Assembly (NCBI GenBank): GCA_964576115.1
Contig: CAZNUA010000009.1
Coordinates: 29,351-93,350, forward strand
From: CAYSYY01 sp964576115 [NCBI: uncultured Gemmatimonadota bacterium]
Lineage (GTDB): Bacteria; Blakebacterota; Blakebacteria; Blakebacterales
Direction: 5' to 3'
Length of the DNA stretch: 64,000 bases
In this document: piece after piece, positions 46,613 to 55,581 of the stretch
Numbering within the stretch: position 1 is the stretch's first letter
How the letters are laid out: each line of letters opens with the position of its first letter
Program-made: the position numbers and the translations under genes
The notes under the pieces: model-generated
What the model saw: the letters and a program-made list of their open reading frames with translations, nothing else
The model's database searches: none
Told to the model about the DNA's origin: nothing

Positions 46613-47597
46613 ACACTCGCAGACCTGGCCCCCCTGTGAACCCGGTTCGGCGCTGGAACCCTCGCAGTGGCCGTTCGTCTGCATCGGTCCGGGACGGGTG
46701 GGCAGTACTCTCTCTCGGGCGCTGATCGCACTCGGATTCCCCCCGGTCGGGATCGGCGGGATCCCCACCGCCGAGGTCGAGCGCCTGGCCGACGAACTCG
46801 GAACCGTCGTGCGGGGTGTCGCAGGACAGGGTACCGCCGGGCGGAGTGCCACAGCAGGGGAAACCCCGGCGCAGGACACCGACTGGTCCGGCTTGGGCCG
46901 CACCGCCCGGCTCATCGTGCTCACCGTTCCCGATGACGTACTCGGCGAGGTCTCGACCCGGGTGTTGAACACCGCCGGCCTCGGCCCGGGGAACTGCGTG
47001 CTGCAGACCTCGGCCACGATTGCGGCCCGCCCCGCGGTCGAGCATGTGCCCGACGAACCGCTCTTTGTGAGCCTGCATCCCATGAAACCGATCCCGGCTC
47101 CCGATCTCGAACCGGCTCATTTCCACGGGGTTGTCTTCGGAGTCGAAGGTAATGAACCGGCCCGTGAGCTGGGATGCGCACTGGCTCACCTGCTGGGCGG
47201 GCACCCGATCGAACTGGCGGCGGCCGACAAGCCCGCCTACCACGCCGCCGGTGTGCTGGCCTATACCGGCCTGATGGCTCTCTACGGCGCGGTCTCAGAC
47301 CTGGCCCGGATCGTCGACCTGCCCGGGCAGTGGCTGCAGCAGGGAATCGTCCCGGGGTTGGTCGACACCCTGGAACAGCTTCAGGGGACCGGACTTCCGG
47401 CCGCTCTCACCGGGCCGGTCAGCCGGGGTGACTGTGGCGTGATCCTCGCTCACCTCGAAGCCCTCGAGACCCGCGTGCCCCATCTGCTGCCCCTGTACCG
47501 CGAGATCACCCGCTTCAACATCGGTGTGGCCGAGGCCGGGGGAAAAGTCGACTGCGATACCATCTGCGCTCTCCGGGACCTGCTCGAAACCTTCTGA
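46605..47597 (+). CDS. Rossmann-like and DUF2520 domain protein
   Basis: 330 residues from ATG 46605; a GTG at 46599 is possible, and both overlap the hflX stop. Rossmann start VCIGPGRVGSTLSRALIALG (about 25-44), VLTVPDDVLGEV, SLHPMKPI, then the DUF2520 region with KPAYHAAGVLAYTGLMALYG and LTGPVSRGD. The fold is like ketopantoate reductase and 6-phosphogluconate dehydrogenase, with the Lys-Pro-x-Tyr-His-Ala motif in the active-site area. The reaction is not known. The second strand region contains an insertion of about 20 Gly/Ala/Thr-rich residues. Confidence 0.88.
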   Translation: MPEHSQTWPPCEPGSALEPSQWPFVCIGPGRVGSTLSRALIALGFPPVGIGGIPTAEVERLADELGTVVRGVAGQGTAGRSATAGETPAQDTDWSGLGRTARLIVLTVPDDVLGEVSTRVLNTAGLGPGNCVLQTSATIAARPAVEHVPDEPLFVSLHPMKPIPAPDLEPAHFHGVVFGVEGNEPARELGCALAHLLGGHPIELAAADKPAYHAAGVLAYTGLMALYGAVSDLARIVDLPGQWLQQGIVPGLVDTLEQLQGTGLPAALTGPVSRGDCGVILAHLEALETRVPHLLPLYREITRFNIGVAEAGGKVDCDTICALRDLLETF

Positions 47598-47647
47598 TAC
47601 CCGGGCGGGACGACATATCCGGATACCCGGGTGGGGCGACACAACCG
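47596..47647. repeat. 26-bp imperfect tandem duplication after the DUF2520 gene
   Basis: Units 47596-47621 and 47622-47647 agree at 22 of 26 positions (both begin gatacccggg); the first starts at the end of the stop codon. A shorter related piece, ggtaccgggtacg, follows. It lies between two convergent genes; no clear terminator is seen. Confidence 0.7.
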
Positions 47648-47695
47648 AACGGTCTGGTACCGGGTACGTGCAGGGGGACCGATGCAGGCCGGGAA

Positions 47696-50449
47696 TCAGA
47701 AGTGGAAACCGAGGCCGGCATAGAACCGGCCGTACCCGCCCTCGCGCAGTCCGTACGCCACTTCGAGCGGCCCGATGGGAGAATCCAGCGCGATCTTGAG
47801 CCCGATACCGCTGATGAGATCGGAGAAGGCGACCTCATCGGCTTCCTCCCAGCCGCCGCCCCAGTCGTAGCGCACTCCCAGGTGCACCGGCGCGATCGGT
47901 CGCCAGGGAATCCGGAAGCGGTACTCTCCGGAGATGAGAAGGACCTGGCGGCCGCGGATCTGGTCGCGGGCATACCCGTAGAAGCTGTCCAGGCCGCCCA
48001 GACGGAACCAGTTCACGAAGGGCAGGGTGGCATCGGCGGTGCCGAAGAGGATGCGCGGGTGGAAGGTGTGACGTCCGAAAGTGGCGAAGGATTCCATCGA
48101 GAGGAAGAGACGGACGTAGGAACTCTCGCTGCCGAACAGGCCGGGAGTGCTTTCGTACAGGAACTCGTGGCGCACCCCCGAGGTCGGGAAGGGCCGGCGG
48201 TCCTGGGAATCGATGATCGTGCGCAGCAGGAAACCGCGCAGGTTGAGGTTGCTGCTGACGTTGAACAGACCGTCGATGGTCCGGGCGTGGATGTCCTCGG
48301 CCCAGAAGCCGAAACTGAGCATTCCCATCCGCTGGACCTGCTGACCCACGGTCGCCGAGAGTGAGTAGCGTTCGTCTTCGTATGTGCCGTTGAGCACCTG
48401 CCCGGCATAGGTGTGGATCTCCTCCCGATCCCACCCGGCCGCCAGCTGCCAGGAAAGGAAGGTACTGAAGAGGCGGTCGATCCGGGCCTGCATGCCGAGC
48501 GAGGTGCGCCGGCTCCCGGTCAGGCCGCGCAGGCTCAGGGTACCGGCCATACCGAGCAGATTCTCGTTCCGATACTCGAGAAAGGCCTCGGTTTTCTGTT
48601 CCTCGAGATAGTGCAGGCCGATACGGGCCACATGTCGGGGCCGTTCCTCGACCCGAACCCGGATCGCGAGTCCTCCACCGGCGGTCCGTTCGGGTTGGAT
48701 CGAGACCCGTTCGAAGAGCCCGGAGGAATAAATGTCATCGACGATCTCGCGGATCGAATGAGCGCCGGAGGGCTCGCCGACCCGGAAGGGCAGGTCGCGC
48801 CGGATGATCATTTCCCGGGTGTGTTCGAGCCCCTCGATGGAGATCTCTTCGATCCTGGCTTCATCGAGAATGAAACTGAGCCCGCCCGAGCGTTCGTCGA
48901 AGCGCACCTCCCGGACCAGAGCCAGCGGATAGCCCCGGGCGGCGTGGTAGTGTTCCAGACGGCGTACGTCCCCGGCCACCAGGTGACAGTCGAGCGGTTC
49001 GCCCGGCCGACTCTGGACAGCCCGCCGCAGATCGGGGGGATCGTAGAGGCTGGCGCCGACGAAACGGATCTCTTCAATCAGGGGGCGACTCGTCAGCCGG
49101 GCGGTCAGGGTGACACGCGCTTCAGATCCCGGGGCCTCCCCCGGCGCTTGCAGTACCTGCAGACGCACCCCGGCCAGGGTGCCGTCTTCCATCAGCCGGC
49201 GGGCGGCTGCTTCCAGCCCGACCGGATCGGCGCTCCGCCCCCCGAGCTCGCGTTCGAGGAAGGTGCGCGCCCGTCGGCGCTGCTCCTCGCTCCCCCCTTC
49301 GGTCTCGATCCCGACCACCCGCAGAGCCGGTCCGTGCTCGGGATGCACTCCGGCCAGGCGCACGAGGTGGCGGGACGCTTCGCTCCCTTCCCAGAGTTCG
49401 ATCGCCCGCCGGGCGGCGGCGTAGCCCGCCGCCACGAGGGTGTCGAGATCGGCGAAATCGCTCGAGAGGTGATCGCCGAGGTTGGGGGCGATCACCAGGT
49501 CGGCCCGTTCGAGCGAGAGCGCGTTGGGGCCGCGCATGGTGATGCTCATGATCTGATCGAGGATCTCGACCGGGGTGCCGAGACGGTCGGGAGGGCGCAG
49601 AGCCGCCGACACATCGGACGCGATGATGACGTCGGCGCCCAGTTCCTCGACCACCCCGACCGGGATGGCGTCGACCAGCCCGCCGTCGACCAGCAGATGA
49701 TCCCCGATCCGGATCGCGGCGATCAGGACCGGTACGGCCGAAGACGCCATCAGAGCTTCGGCCAGGTTTCCCGAACCGAGCACGACCTTCTCCCCGGTCA
49801 GCAGATCGGTGGACACGGCCCGGAAGGGGACGGCCAGAGCGTCGAAATCGCCGGCGGCGAGGTAATCCCCCTTGAAGGTCAGATCGCTGAACAGGGTCGC
49901 CATGCGTTGACCCATCATGTAGCTGGTGGGCAGAATCGGCACCCCCCCGCTGAATCGGATCTGCAGCAGGTAGCTGGCCCGTTCCTCTTTCTGCGGCAGG
50001 AAAAGGTTGGTGCGTTCGGGGGAATCGGTCAGCAGATCCTGCCAGTCCACATCTCGGGCCAGCTGCTCGAGTTCGTCCGGGTTCAGACCGGCGGCGTAGA
50101 GACCGCCGATGACGGCCCCGGCACTCACGCCGGTGACGAAGGCGGGCGTCAGGCCCGCTTCCTCGAGTGCTTTCAGTACCCCGATGTGCGCCATGCCCCG
50201 GCTTCCCCCGCCGCTCAGGACCAGGCCCACTTTCGGTCCCGCCGGGACGAAAAAGGGCAGAGCGTGCATCGGTTCGAGATGCGGGGTGAATTCGTACAGC
50301 AGTTCCTGGGCCTGCAGAGACCCTGAGCCGGCGCCGAGCAGGAGTCCGGCCAGCAGCAGGAAAAGGGGCCGGCTCAGGCGGCCGGCGGATTGTGTGCGGT
50401 TACTGTTGCGCATCGCATCCGGGTGGTTTCTATTCAGTTGACGCTCCAT
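47696..50449 (-). CDS. Patatin-like phospholipase fused to POTRA and BamA-type outer-membrane barrel
   Basis: 917 residues from ATG 50449; a start at 50413 (12 codons later) is also possible. Signal peptide with core PLFLLLAGLLLGAGSG. Patatin domain: oxyanion loop SGGGSRGMAHIGVLKALEEAG (from about residue 79), nucleophile Ser109 in GVSAGAVIGG, and VDGGLVDAIPV with the Asp of the dyad. Then POTRA-like repeats (TSRPLIEEIRFVGASLYD; LDEARIEEISIEGLEHTRE) and a C-terminal beta-barrel ending in GLGFHF, a terminal aromatic as in Omp85 proteins. This is the architecture of PlpD (type Vd secretion) and related cell-surface lipases. Confidence 0.92.
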   Translation of the reverse strand: MERQLNRNHPDAMRNSNRTQSAGRLSRPLFLLLAGLLLGAGSGSLQAQELLYEFTPHLEPMHALPFFVPAGPKVGLVLSGGGSRGMAHIGVLKALEEAGLTPAFVTGVSAGAVIGGLYAAGLNPDELEQLARDVDWQDLLTDSPERTNLFLPQKEERASYLLQIRFSGGVPILPTSYMMGQRMATLFSDLTFKGDYLAAGDFDALAVPFRAVSTDLLTGEKVVLGSGNLAEALMASSAVPVLIAAIRIGDHLLVDGGLVDAIPVGVVEELGADVIIASDVSAALRPPDRLGTPVEILDQIMSITMRGPNALSLERADLVIAPNLGDHLSSDFADLDTLVAAGYAAARRAIELWEGSEASRHLVRLAGVHPEHGPALRVVGIETEGGSEEQRRRARTFLERELGGRSADPVGLEAAARRLMEDGTLAGVRLQVLQAPGEAPGSEARVTLTARLTSRPLIEEIRFVGASLYDPPDLRRAVQSRPGEPLDCHLVAGDVRRLEHYHAARGYPLALVREVRFDERSGGLSFILDEARIEEISIEGLEHTREMIIRRDLPFRVGEPSGAHSIREIVDDIYSSGLFERVSIQPERTAGGGLAIRVRVEERPRHVARIGLHYLEEQKTEAFLEYRNENLLGMAGTLSLRGLTGSRRTSLGMQARIDRLFSTFLSWQLAAGWDREEIHTYAGQVLNGTYEDERYSLSATVGQQVQRMGMLSFGFWAEDIHARTIDGLFNVSSNLNLRGFLLRTIIDSQDRRPFPTSGVRHEFLYESTPGLFGSESSYVRLFLSMESFATFGRHTFHPRILFGTADATLPFVNWFRLGGLDSFYGYARDQIRGRQVLLISGEYRFRIPWRPIAPVHLGVRYDWGGGWEEADEVAFSDLISGIGLKIALDSPIGPLEVAYGLREGGYGRFYAGLGFHF

Positions 50450-50466
50450 CGGGCCGGACATAGTGT
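50438..50466 (+). promoter_or_regulatory. Candidate promoter of the PTS IIA gene
   Basis: TTGACG (50438-50443), exactly 17 bp, TAGTGT (50461-50466), only 8 nt before the ATG at 50475, so the transcript would have almost no leader. It overlaps the first codons of the divergent patatin-BamA gene if that gene starts at 50449. Confidence 0.45.
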
Positions 50467-50474
50467 ACGCACCC

Positions 50475-50951
50475 ATGAAACTGACCGACATTCTCACTAC
50501 CTCGCGGATCGATCTGGACCTCGATGCCGCCACCAAAGACGAGGTGATCGAGCGTCTGGTGACCCTCGCGGTCAAGACCATCAACGGCGTCGATCAGAAT
50601 GCCGTTCTCAAAGCGGTCCGTGCCCGTGAGCAGCTCATGAGCACGGGGGTGGGCAATAGTGTAGCCATTCCGCACGGCAAGACCAACGCCGTCACGTCTC
50701 TGATCGCCGCCTTCGGACGCTGCTCCGAACCGGTGGAATACGAAGCCCTTGACGGCCAGCCGGTCACCCTGGTCTTTTTGCTGGTCGGGCCCGAAGACGC
50801 CGCCGGTCCCCATATCAAGGCCCTGAGTCGCATCTCGCGCCTGCTCAGTTACGAAGAATTCCGGGCTCTGCTCAGTAACGCCCGGACGGCTGAAGAAGTC
50901 CTCTCGGCGATCGCTGCCGAAGAGGAGCAGCATTTCGACCTGAAGGGTTAG
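50475..50951 (+). CDS. PTS EIIA domain protein (PtsN/fructose type)
   Basis: 158 residues from ATG 50475. EIIA type-2 fold: LTDILTTSRIDLDLDAATKD, VLKAVRAREQLMSTGVGNSVAIPHGK with the phosphorylated His67, and TLVFLLVGPEDAAGPHIKALS. No EIIB or EIIC is near, so a regulatory role like that of PtsN (EIIA-Ntr) is more likely than sugar transport. The phosphate donor (an EI/HPr pair) is not in the window. Only 25 bp separate its ATG from the divergent patatin-BamA gene. Confidence 0.9.
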   Translation: MKLTDILTTSRIDLDLDAATKDEVIERLVTLAVKTINGVDQNAVLKAVRAREQLMSTGVGNSVAIPHGKTNAVTSLIAAFGRCSEPVEYEALDGQPVTLVFLLVGPEDAAGPHIKALSRISRLLSYEEFRALLSNARTAEEVLSAIAAEEEQHFDLKG

Positions 50952-51066
50952 CCGCCCGGAGACCGCCGCCACACCGTCCCTGCGGTCCTCCCGGCGATCG
51001 CGGTCAACGCACGATCGCGCTCCCCCGGCACGAATAGCACGCTCACGACGAAGGAGATCTCTGCCG

Positions 51067-51606
51067 GTGAACAACCTGTTTTCGCGACCGGGTGTCGCCT
51101 GGATCCTGTACCTGCTCTGGGCCGGGGCCATCTGGGTCGGTTCCTCGCTCAGCCTGGGGCCCGAGTCGCCCCTGCATCTTACGTTCCCCGACAAGCTGGG
51201 CCATGCTATCGAGTTCGGCCTTCTGGGCGCGCTGGGAGCCAATGCCCTGCTGACCCGAACCCGTCTTTCTGCTACAAAGAAGGGACGGGATCGGGCCTGG
51301 CTGGGGGCGGTGACCCTGGCCGCTCTCTGGGGGATCGTCGATGAAGTGCATCAGCTCTTCGTCCCGGGGCGTCAGTCCGATCCTCTTGATGCCGTGGCCG
51401 ATGTGATCGGGGCCGCGGTCGGAGCCTGGCTCCTGATCCGGTTTCTGCCGCCGCAGACCGCAGTGGCTCCCGAACCGGGTACGTCCGTTCTACCGTCCGT
51501 CTCACCCGGGACCGGGATAGAAACCGAGCCGGGCAGGCCTGGTCGCGAATCGCGGTCCGAACCGGCCACGACCGCACCGCAGACCGAGAGCGAAATGGAT
51601 ATCTGA
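51067..51606 (+). CDS. VanZ-like membrane protein
   Basis: 179 residues from GTG 51067, with AAGGAGA upstream. Four hydrophobic segments; VanZ-type motifs FPDKLGHAIEFGLLGALG and GIVDEVHQLFVPGRQSDPLDAVADVIGAAVGAWL (given here as two neighbouring conserved stretches around residues 82-115). VanZ gives low-level teicoplanin resistance in enterococci; the function of these relatives in diderms is unknown. A Pro/Thr/Glu-rich cytoplasmic tail of about 55 residues ends the protein. Overlaps hisS by 1 nt. Confidence 0.85.
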   Translation: MNNLFSRPGVAWILYLLWAGAIWVGSSLSLGPESPLHLTFPDKLGHAIEFGLLGALGANALLTRTRLSATKKGRDRAWLGAVTLAALWGIVDEVHQLFVPGRQSDPLDAVADVIGAAVGAWLLIRFLPPQTAVAPEPGTSVLPSVSPGTGIETEPGRPGRESRSEPATTAPQTESEMDI

Positions 51607-52985
51607 TGTCAAACGAACCGCTGCAGGCGATCCGCGGCACCCGCGACCTGCTTCCCGGCGAGACGGAGGCCTGGGATGTGGTCGAGGGTATCGTCCGCGA
51701 GGTCATGGCGCTCTACCAGTACCGGGAGATCCGCACCCCGGTCTTCGAAGAAACCCAGCTCTTCGCCCGCGGGATCGGGGAACATACCGATATCGTGAGC
51801 AAGGAGATGTACACCTTCACCGACCAGGGCGGGCGCAGTATCACCCTGCGTCCCGAAGGCACCGCCCCGGTCGTGCGGGCCTGGTTGCAGCACCGCCTGG
51901 GCGCCCAGGGATCGATCGACAAGCTCTACTATCTGGGACCGATGTTCCGCCAGGAGGCGCCACAGAAAGGTCGGGCGAGGCAGTTCCACCAGTTCGGAGC
52001 CGAGATCATCGGTACCGACGCCCCCGAAGCCGATGCCGAAATCATCCTGCTCTTCGTCGCCATTCTGGAGGCTCTGGGGCTCAACAGCTGGAACCTGCAC
52101 CTGGGCACACTGGGGTCGCTCGAGAACCGGCGGGCCTACCGCACCGAGCTGGTCGCTTTCATGAAGGGCATCGAGAAACTGCTCTGCGACGACTGCCGGA
52201 CCCGGATCGATACCAACCCCCTGCGCATCCTCGACTGCAAGCGTGAAAGCTGCCGGCTGGCCACGGCCGGGGCGCCGGTCCTGCTCGACTATCTCGATGC
52301 CGAAAGCCAGGCCCACTTCGAGGCTGTCCAGGCTCTGCTCACCGACCGGGGGACGGCCTTCACGGTGGATCCGCGTATGGTCCGCGGGCTCGACTACTAC
52401 GAGCACACCACCTTCGAATTTCTCAGCCCCGATCTCGGAGCCCAGGATTCCATCTGCGGGGGCGGGCGCTACGACGGTCTGGCCGAGATGATCGGTGCCG
52501 GCGAGCGCGTTCCCGGGGTCGGATTCGCCGCCGGTCTGGAGCGGATCATGCTCGCGCTCGAGGCCGCGGGAAGCGAGCTGGACTTCGAGCCGCTCTGCGA
52601 GGTGGCCCTGGTGGCGATCGGCGGCGAGGCCCGGCGGGTTCTTTTCGGTCTCTGCGATGCCCTGCGCCGGGCCGGTGTGGCGGCTTCGATGGAACTGACC
52701 GAGCGGTCGGTCAAAGCCCAGATGCGCGAGGCCAACCGCCGGGAGGCCCTGCTGGCCCTGATCGCGGGCGAGAAAGAACTGGCCGGGGGGACGGTCACGC
52801 TCAAAGACCTGAACGACGGATCCGAGCGGGTGATTGCGCTCGAAGAAACCGTTCCCCGGGTGCTGGAGAGCCTCGAGGAACTCGAGGCCGGTGCGATCGA
52901 GGAAGAACCTCCCGATACCCTGCCGGCCGGTGAGGGGGACGACGGCGGGCAGGACGACTCCGACGATCCCGGAGAGGCGGCATGA
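51606..52985 (+). CDS. hisS: Histidyl-tRNA synthetase
   Basis: 459 residues. Class II synthetase: IRGTRDLLPGETEAWD at the start, motif 1/2 regions EMYTFTDQGGRSITLRPEGTA and FRQEAPQKGRARQFHQFG, the HisA motif RGLDYYEHTTFEF, and GGGRYDGL. The C-terminal anticodon domain is present. An acidic, Gly/Asp-rich tail of about 35 residues follows that is not part of the usual enzyme. Starts with a 1-nt overlap with the VanZ-like gene and ends with a 4-nt overlap with aspS, so the three are co-transcribed. Confidence 0.96.
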   Translation: MSNEPLQAIRGTRDLLPGETEAWDVVEGIVREVMALYQYREIRTPVFEETQLFARGIGEHTDIVSKEMYTFTDQGGRSITLRPEGTAPVVRAWLQHRLGAQGSIDKLYYLGPMFRQEAPQKGRARQFHQFGAEIIGTDAPEADAEIILLFVAILEALGLNSWNLHLGTLGSLENRRAYRTELVAFMKGIEKLLCDDCRTRIDTNPLRILDCKRESCRLATAGAPVLLDYLDAESQAHFEAVQALLTDRGTAFTVDPRMVRGLDYYEHTTFEFLSPDLGAQDSICGGGRYDGLAEMIGAGERVPGVGFAAGLERIMLALEAAGSELDFEPLCEVALVAIGGEARRVLFGLCDALRRAGVAASMELTERSVKAQMREANRREALLALIAGEKELAGGTVTLKDLNDGSERVIALEETVPRVLESLEELEAGAIEEEPPDTLPAGEGDDGGQDDSDDPGEAA

Positions 52986-54910
52986 ACGGCATGACGAACG
53001 AGAACCGAAAGACAGCGGCCGGGGGCACGACGGGGGGCTCGTTTCCGACCGGCTACCGGACCCATACCTGTGGTGAACTCCGGGCCGCGGAGGCGGGCAG
53101 CGAGGTCACCGTGGCGGGCTGGGTGAGCGCCCAGCGCGACCACGGCGGGCTCATCTTCATCGATCTGCGCGACCGCTGGGGCGAGGTGCAGGTGGCGGTG
53201 GATCCCGCCGAGGATCCCGAGGGGCTCGAGGTAGCCCGTGCAGCGCGGCTCGAGGATGTCGTGCAGGTGACCGGAACCGTCCGGGCCCGGCCCGAGAGCG
53301 CGGTCAATCCCGAGATGACGACCGGGGACTGCGAGGTGCATGCTCACCGGCTGGTGATGCTGGCTGAAACCGAAACCCCACCCTTTGTCATCGGCGAAGA
53401 AGCCACCGCCAGCGAGGAGATGGGACTGACGTATCGCTATCTCGATCTGCGCCGCCCGCCGCTGCAGCGCAATCTTGCCCTGCGCCACCGGGCTGCCCAG
53501 ATCACCCGCCGGTACTTCGATGCCCGTGGTTTCCTGGAGATCGAGACGCCGTTCCTGATCCGCTCCACCCCCGAGGGGGCGCGTGATTACCTGGTCCCCA
53601 GCCGACTGCACCACGGCCGTTTCTACGCCCTGCCGCAGTCGCCGCAGCAGTACAAACAACTCCTGATGATGAGCGGTTTCGACCGCTACGTGCAGATCGT
53701 GCGTTGCTTCCGCGACGAGGATCTGCGGGCCGACCGCCAGCCCGAGTTCACCCAGGTGGATGTCGAGATGTCCTTCGTGGGCGAAGAGGACGTCATCGAG
53801 GTGGTCGAGGGGTATGTGGCCGAGCTGCTCCGCGAAACCCGGGGAGTGGACCTGCACCCGCCCTTCGAGCGCTTCGGTTACGACGAAGCCATGCGCCGCT
53901 TCGGTACCGACCGGCCCGACCTGCGGTTCGGACTCGAAATCGTCGATCTCTCGCCGGTGGTCAGCGACACTGCCTTCAAGGTCTTCAGGACCGCCCTCGA
54001 AGAGGGGGGGCTGGTGGGGGCGATCGCGGCGCCCGGATACGGTGAGATCAGCCGTAGCGAGGGAGACCGCCTGGGCGATGTGGCCCGCGAATACGGTGCG
54101 GCCGGAGCGATCCCGCTCACGGTCTCGCCTGAGGGTCTGGAGGGCCCGGTGGCGAAGTTCCTCTCCGAGGCTGAGAAGACGGAAATCGTCACCGCCCTCG
54201 GTGCCGAACCGGGAGCCCTGGTGATCGTCGTGGCCGGGGAGGCCGGCACGACCCTGCCGGCCCTCGGCGCCCTGCGTCTCTCCCTGGCGCGGCAGCTGGA
54301 TCTGATCGACGAGAGCGAATTCCGCTGCGCCTGGGTGCGCGATTTCCCGCTGCTGGAATGGAGCGAGGAGGAGGCCCGGATGGTCGCGGTACACCACCCC
54401 TTCACCTCGGCCGCCGAGCCCGAGCGGGTGGTTGCTCTGGCCGCCGAACTGATAGAGGGGGGAGCGCAGGTCATGGCGTCGCCCGAATGGCGGCAGCAGG
54501 TCTGCGGGCTGCGGGCCCGTGCTTACGATGTGGTCCTGAACGGGATCGAGATTGCGGGCGGCAGCATCAGGAACCACCGCATGCGCGAGCAATCGGCTCT
54601 GTTCACCCTGCTGGGCATGGATGAAGCCGAAACCCGCCGGCGGTTCGGTTTTCTGCTCACCGCCCTGGGCTACGGCGCCCCGCCGCACGGCGGTATCGCC
54701 TTCGGTTTCGACCGTCTGGTCATGATCCTGGCCGGGGCCGGGTCACTGCGCGAAGTGATCGCGTTCCCGAAAACCACCAGCGCCATGTCGCTGATGGACG
54801 GCTCTCCGGCCGAGGTCAGTGATGAGCAGCTCGACGATCTCGGTCTGAAGCTTCGTCGAGGCGTGAAGAAGGATGAGGAAGCACAAAAAGATAGCGGGAA
54901 TGACGAATAG
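52982..54910 (+). CDS. aspS: Aspartyl-tRNA synthetase, probably non-discriminating
   Basis: 642 residues from ATG 52982. N-terminal OB-fold anticodon domain (GWVSAQRDHGGLIFIDLRDR), class II core with YRYLDLRRPPLQRNL, FRDEDLRADRQPEFTQVD (motif 2), the bacterial GAD insertion (about residues 320-440), and GIAFGFDRLVMILAG (motif 3). The residue after RD in the anticodon domain is His (RDHGG), as in non-discriminating enzymes that also charge tRNA-Asn; discriminating bacterial enzymes often have Leu there. If so, a GatCAB amidotransferase should exist elsewhere. The first 25 residues and the charged C terminus are extra. Confidence 0.95.
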   Translation: MNGMTNENRKTAAGGTTGGSFPTGYRTHTCGELRAAEAGSEVTVAGWVSAQRDHGGLIFIDLRDRWGEVQVAVDPAEDPEGLEVARAARLEDVVQVTGTVRARPESAVNPEMTTGDCEVHAHRLVMLAETETPPFVIGEEATASEEMGLTYRYLDLRRPPLQRNLALRHRAAQITRRYFDARGFLEIETPFLIRSTPEGARDYLVPSRLHHGRFYALPQSPQQYKQLLMMSGFDRYVQIVRCFRDEDLRADRQPEFTQVDVEMSFVGEEDVIEVVEGYVAELLRETRGVDLHPPFERFGYDEAMRRFGTDRPDLRFGLEIVDLSPVVSDTAFKVFRTALEEGGLVGAIAAPGYGEISRSEGDRLGDVAREYGAAGAIPLTVSPEGLEGPVAKFLSEAEKTEIVTALGAEPGALVIVVAGEAGTTLPALGALRLSLARQLDLIDESEFRCAWVRDFPLLEWSEEEARMVAVHHPFTSAAEPERVVALAAELIEGGAQVMASPEWRQQVCGLRARAYDVVLNGIEIAGGSIRNHRMREQSALFTLLGMDEAETRRRFGFLLTALGYGAPPHGGIAFGFDRLVMILAGAGSLREVIAFPKTTSAMSLMDGSPAEVSDEQLDDLGLKLRRGVKKDEEAQKDSGNDE

Positions 54911-55022
54911 AGGGATCAACGGCGGATAACGGGACAGACGAAAGAGAGCGGCCGGAAAAAAACCGGGAACGGAACATGGAGTAAGATCGTCTGTTACAAA
55001 GAGTAAGGAAGGTTCGCGAAAG

Positions 55023-55072
55023 CGGAGTTACAGGGCCTTTTATCTTGACGGAGTTACAGGGTTGGGTAGTAT
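55023..55072 (+). promoter_or_regulatory. Promoter with direct repeats ahead of the lipoprotein-LysM pair
   Basis: In the 294-bp gap after aspS, cggagttacaggg occurs twice (55023-55035 and 55049-55061), 26 bp apart. TTGACG (55045-55050), a 16-bp spacer and TAGTAT (55067-55072) form a probable promoter, with the second repeat within the spacer. The repeats are a possible binding site for a regulator. The remaining leader (about 125 nt) contains no structure I can name; AGAGGAGG precedes the ATG at 55205. Confidence 0.5.
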
Positions 55073-55204
55073 TCACAAGCGTGGAACCTGTAAAGAACGT
55101 TTGAGTTCCGCCGGATATTCCATGTATTCTGAATCCGCTTGCGGGACCGGGATCAGCCCGTTCCGCATCAGGGTTCACCAAAGGTGAGGCAGAGGAGGTT
55201 GCCC

Positions 55205-55567
55205 ATGGGCAAGGCCCCGAAGCTGGTAGGAACCGGCTTCCTCGCGGTGCTTCTCCTGTCGGCGACCTTTCTGACAGGGTGTACCAAACGGCCGAGTCCC
55301 GAACAGCTCACGCAGCTCGAGCAGGCCTGCGCCGCGGCCGATGCCGCCGAGCAGACCGTGACGGAGAAACAGGCCGAGTTGGAACGGCTCCAGAGCGAGT
55401 TGGCGTCCAAGCAGCGCACCCTGCAGGAAGTGAACCGCGAGAAGGCCTCCGTCGAGAGTCGGTTGAACCAGTTGCGCGGAGAAGTTGCGCAGACAACCGC
55501 TGAGATGGACCGCATCAAGCGCGAACGGGGCACACCGCCCCCGCCACCACCTCCCACGAATCGGTAG
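55205..55567 (+). CDS. Small coiled-coil lipoprotein
   Basis: 120 residues from ATG 55205 with AGAGGAGG upstream. Lipoprotein signal: LVGTGFLAVLLLSATFLTGC with Cys25 as the lipidated residue. The mature part is one long heptad-type helix (DAAEQTVTEKQAELERLQSE; EKASVESRLNQLRGEVAQTT) ending in a Pro run (RGTPPPPPPPTNR) that could cross the peptidoglycan. The layout recalls Lpp-like or cell-division lipoproteins, but I do not recognise a family. Co-directional with the LysM gene, 14 bp apart. Confidence 0.82.
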   Translation: MGKAPKLVGTGFLAVLLLSATFLTGCTKRPSPEQLTQLEQACAAADAAEQTVTEKQAELERLQSELASKQRTLQEVNREKASVESRLNQLRGEVAQTTAEMDRIKRERGTPPPPPPPTNR

Positions 55568-55581
55568 AAAGGATGCCTGTC

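Noticed and set aside
46605-47597. Ketopantoate reductase or 6-phosphogluconate dehydrogenase
   Set aside because: The Rossmann start is shared, but HPMKPI, KPAYHAAG and LTGPVSRGD are specific to the DUF2520 group.
50475-50951. Part of a sugar-transporting PTS operon
   Set aside because: No EIIB, EIIC, HPr or EI gene is in the neighbourhood; a lone EIIA is more likely regulatory.
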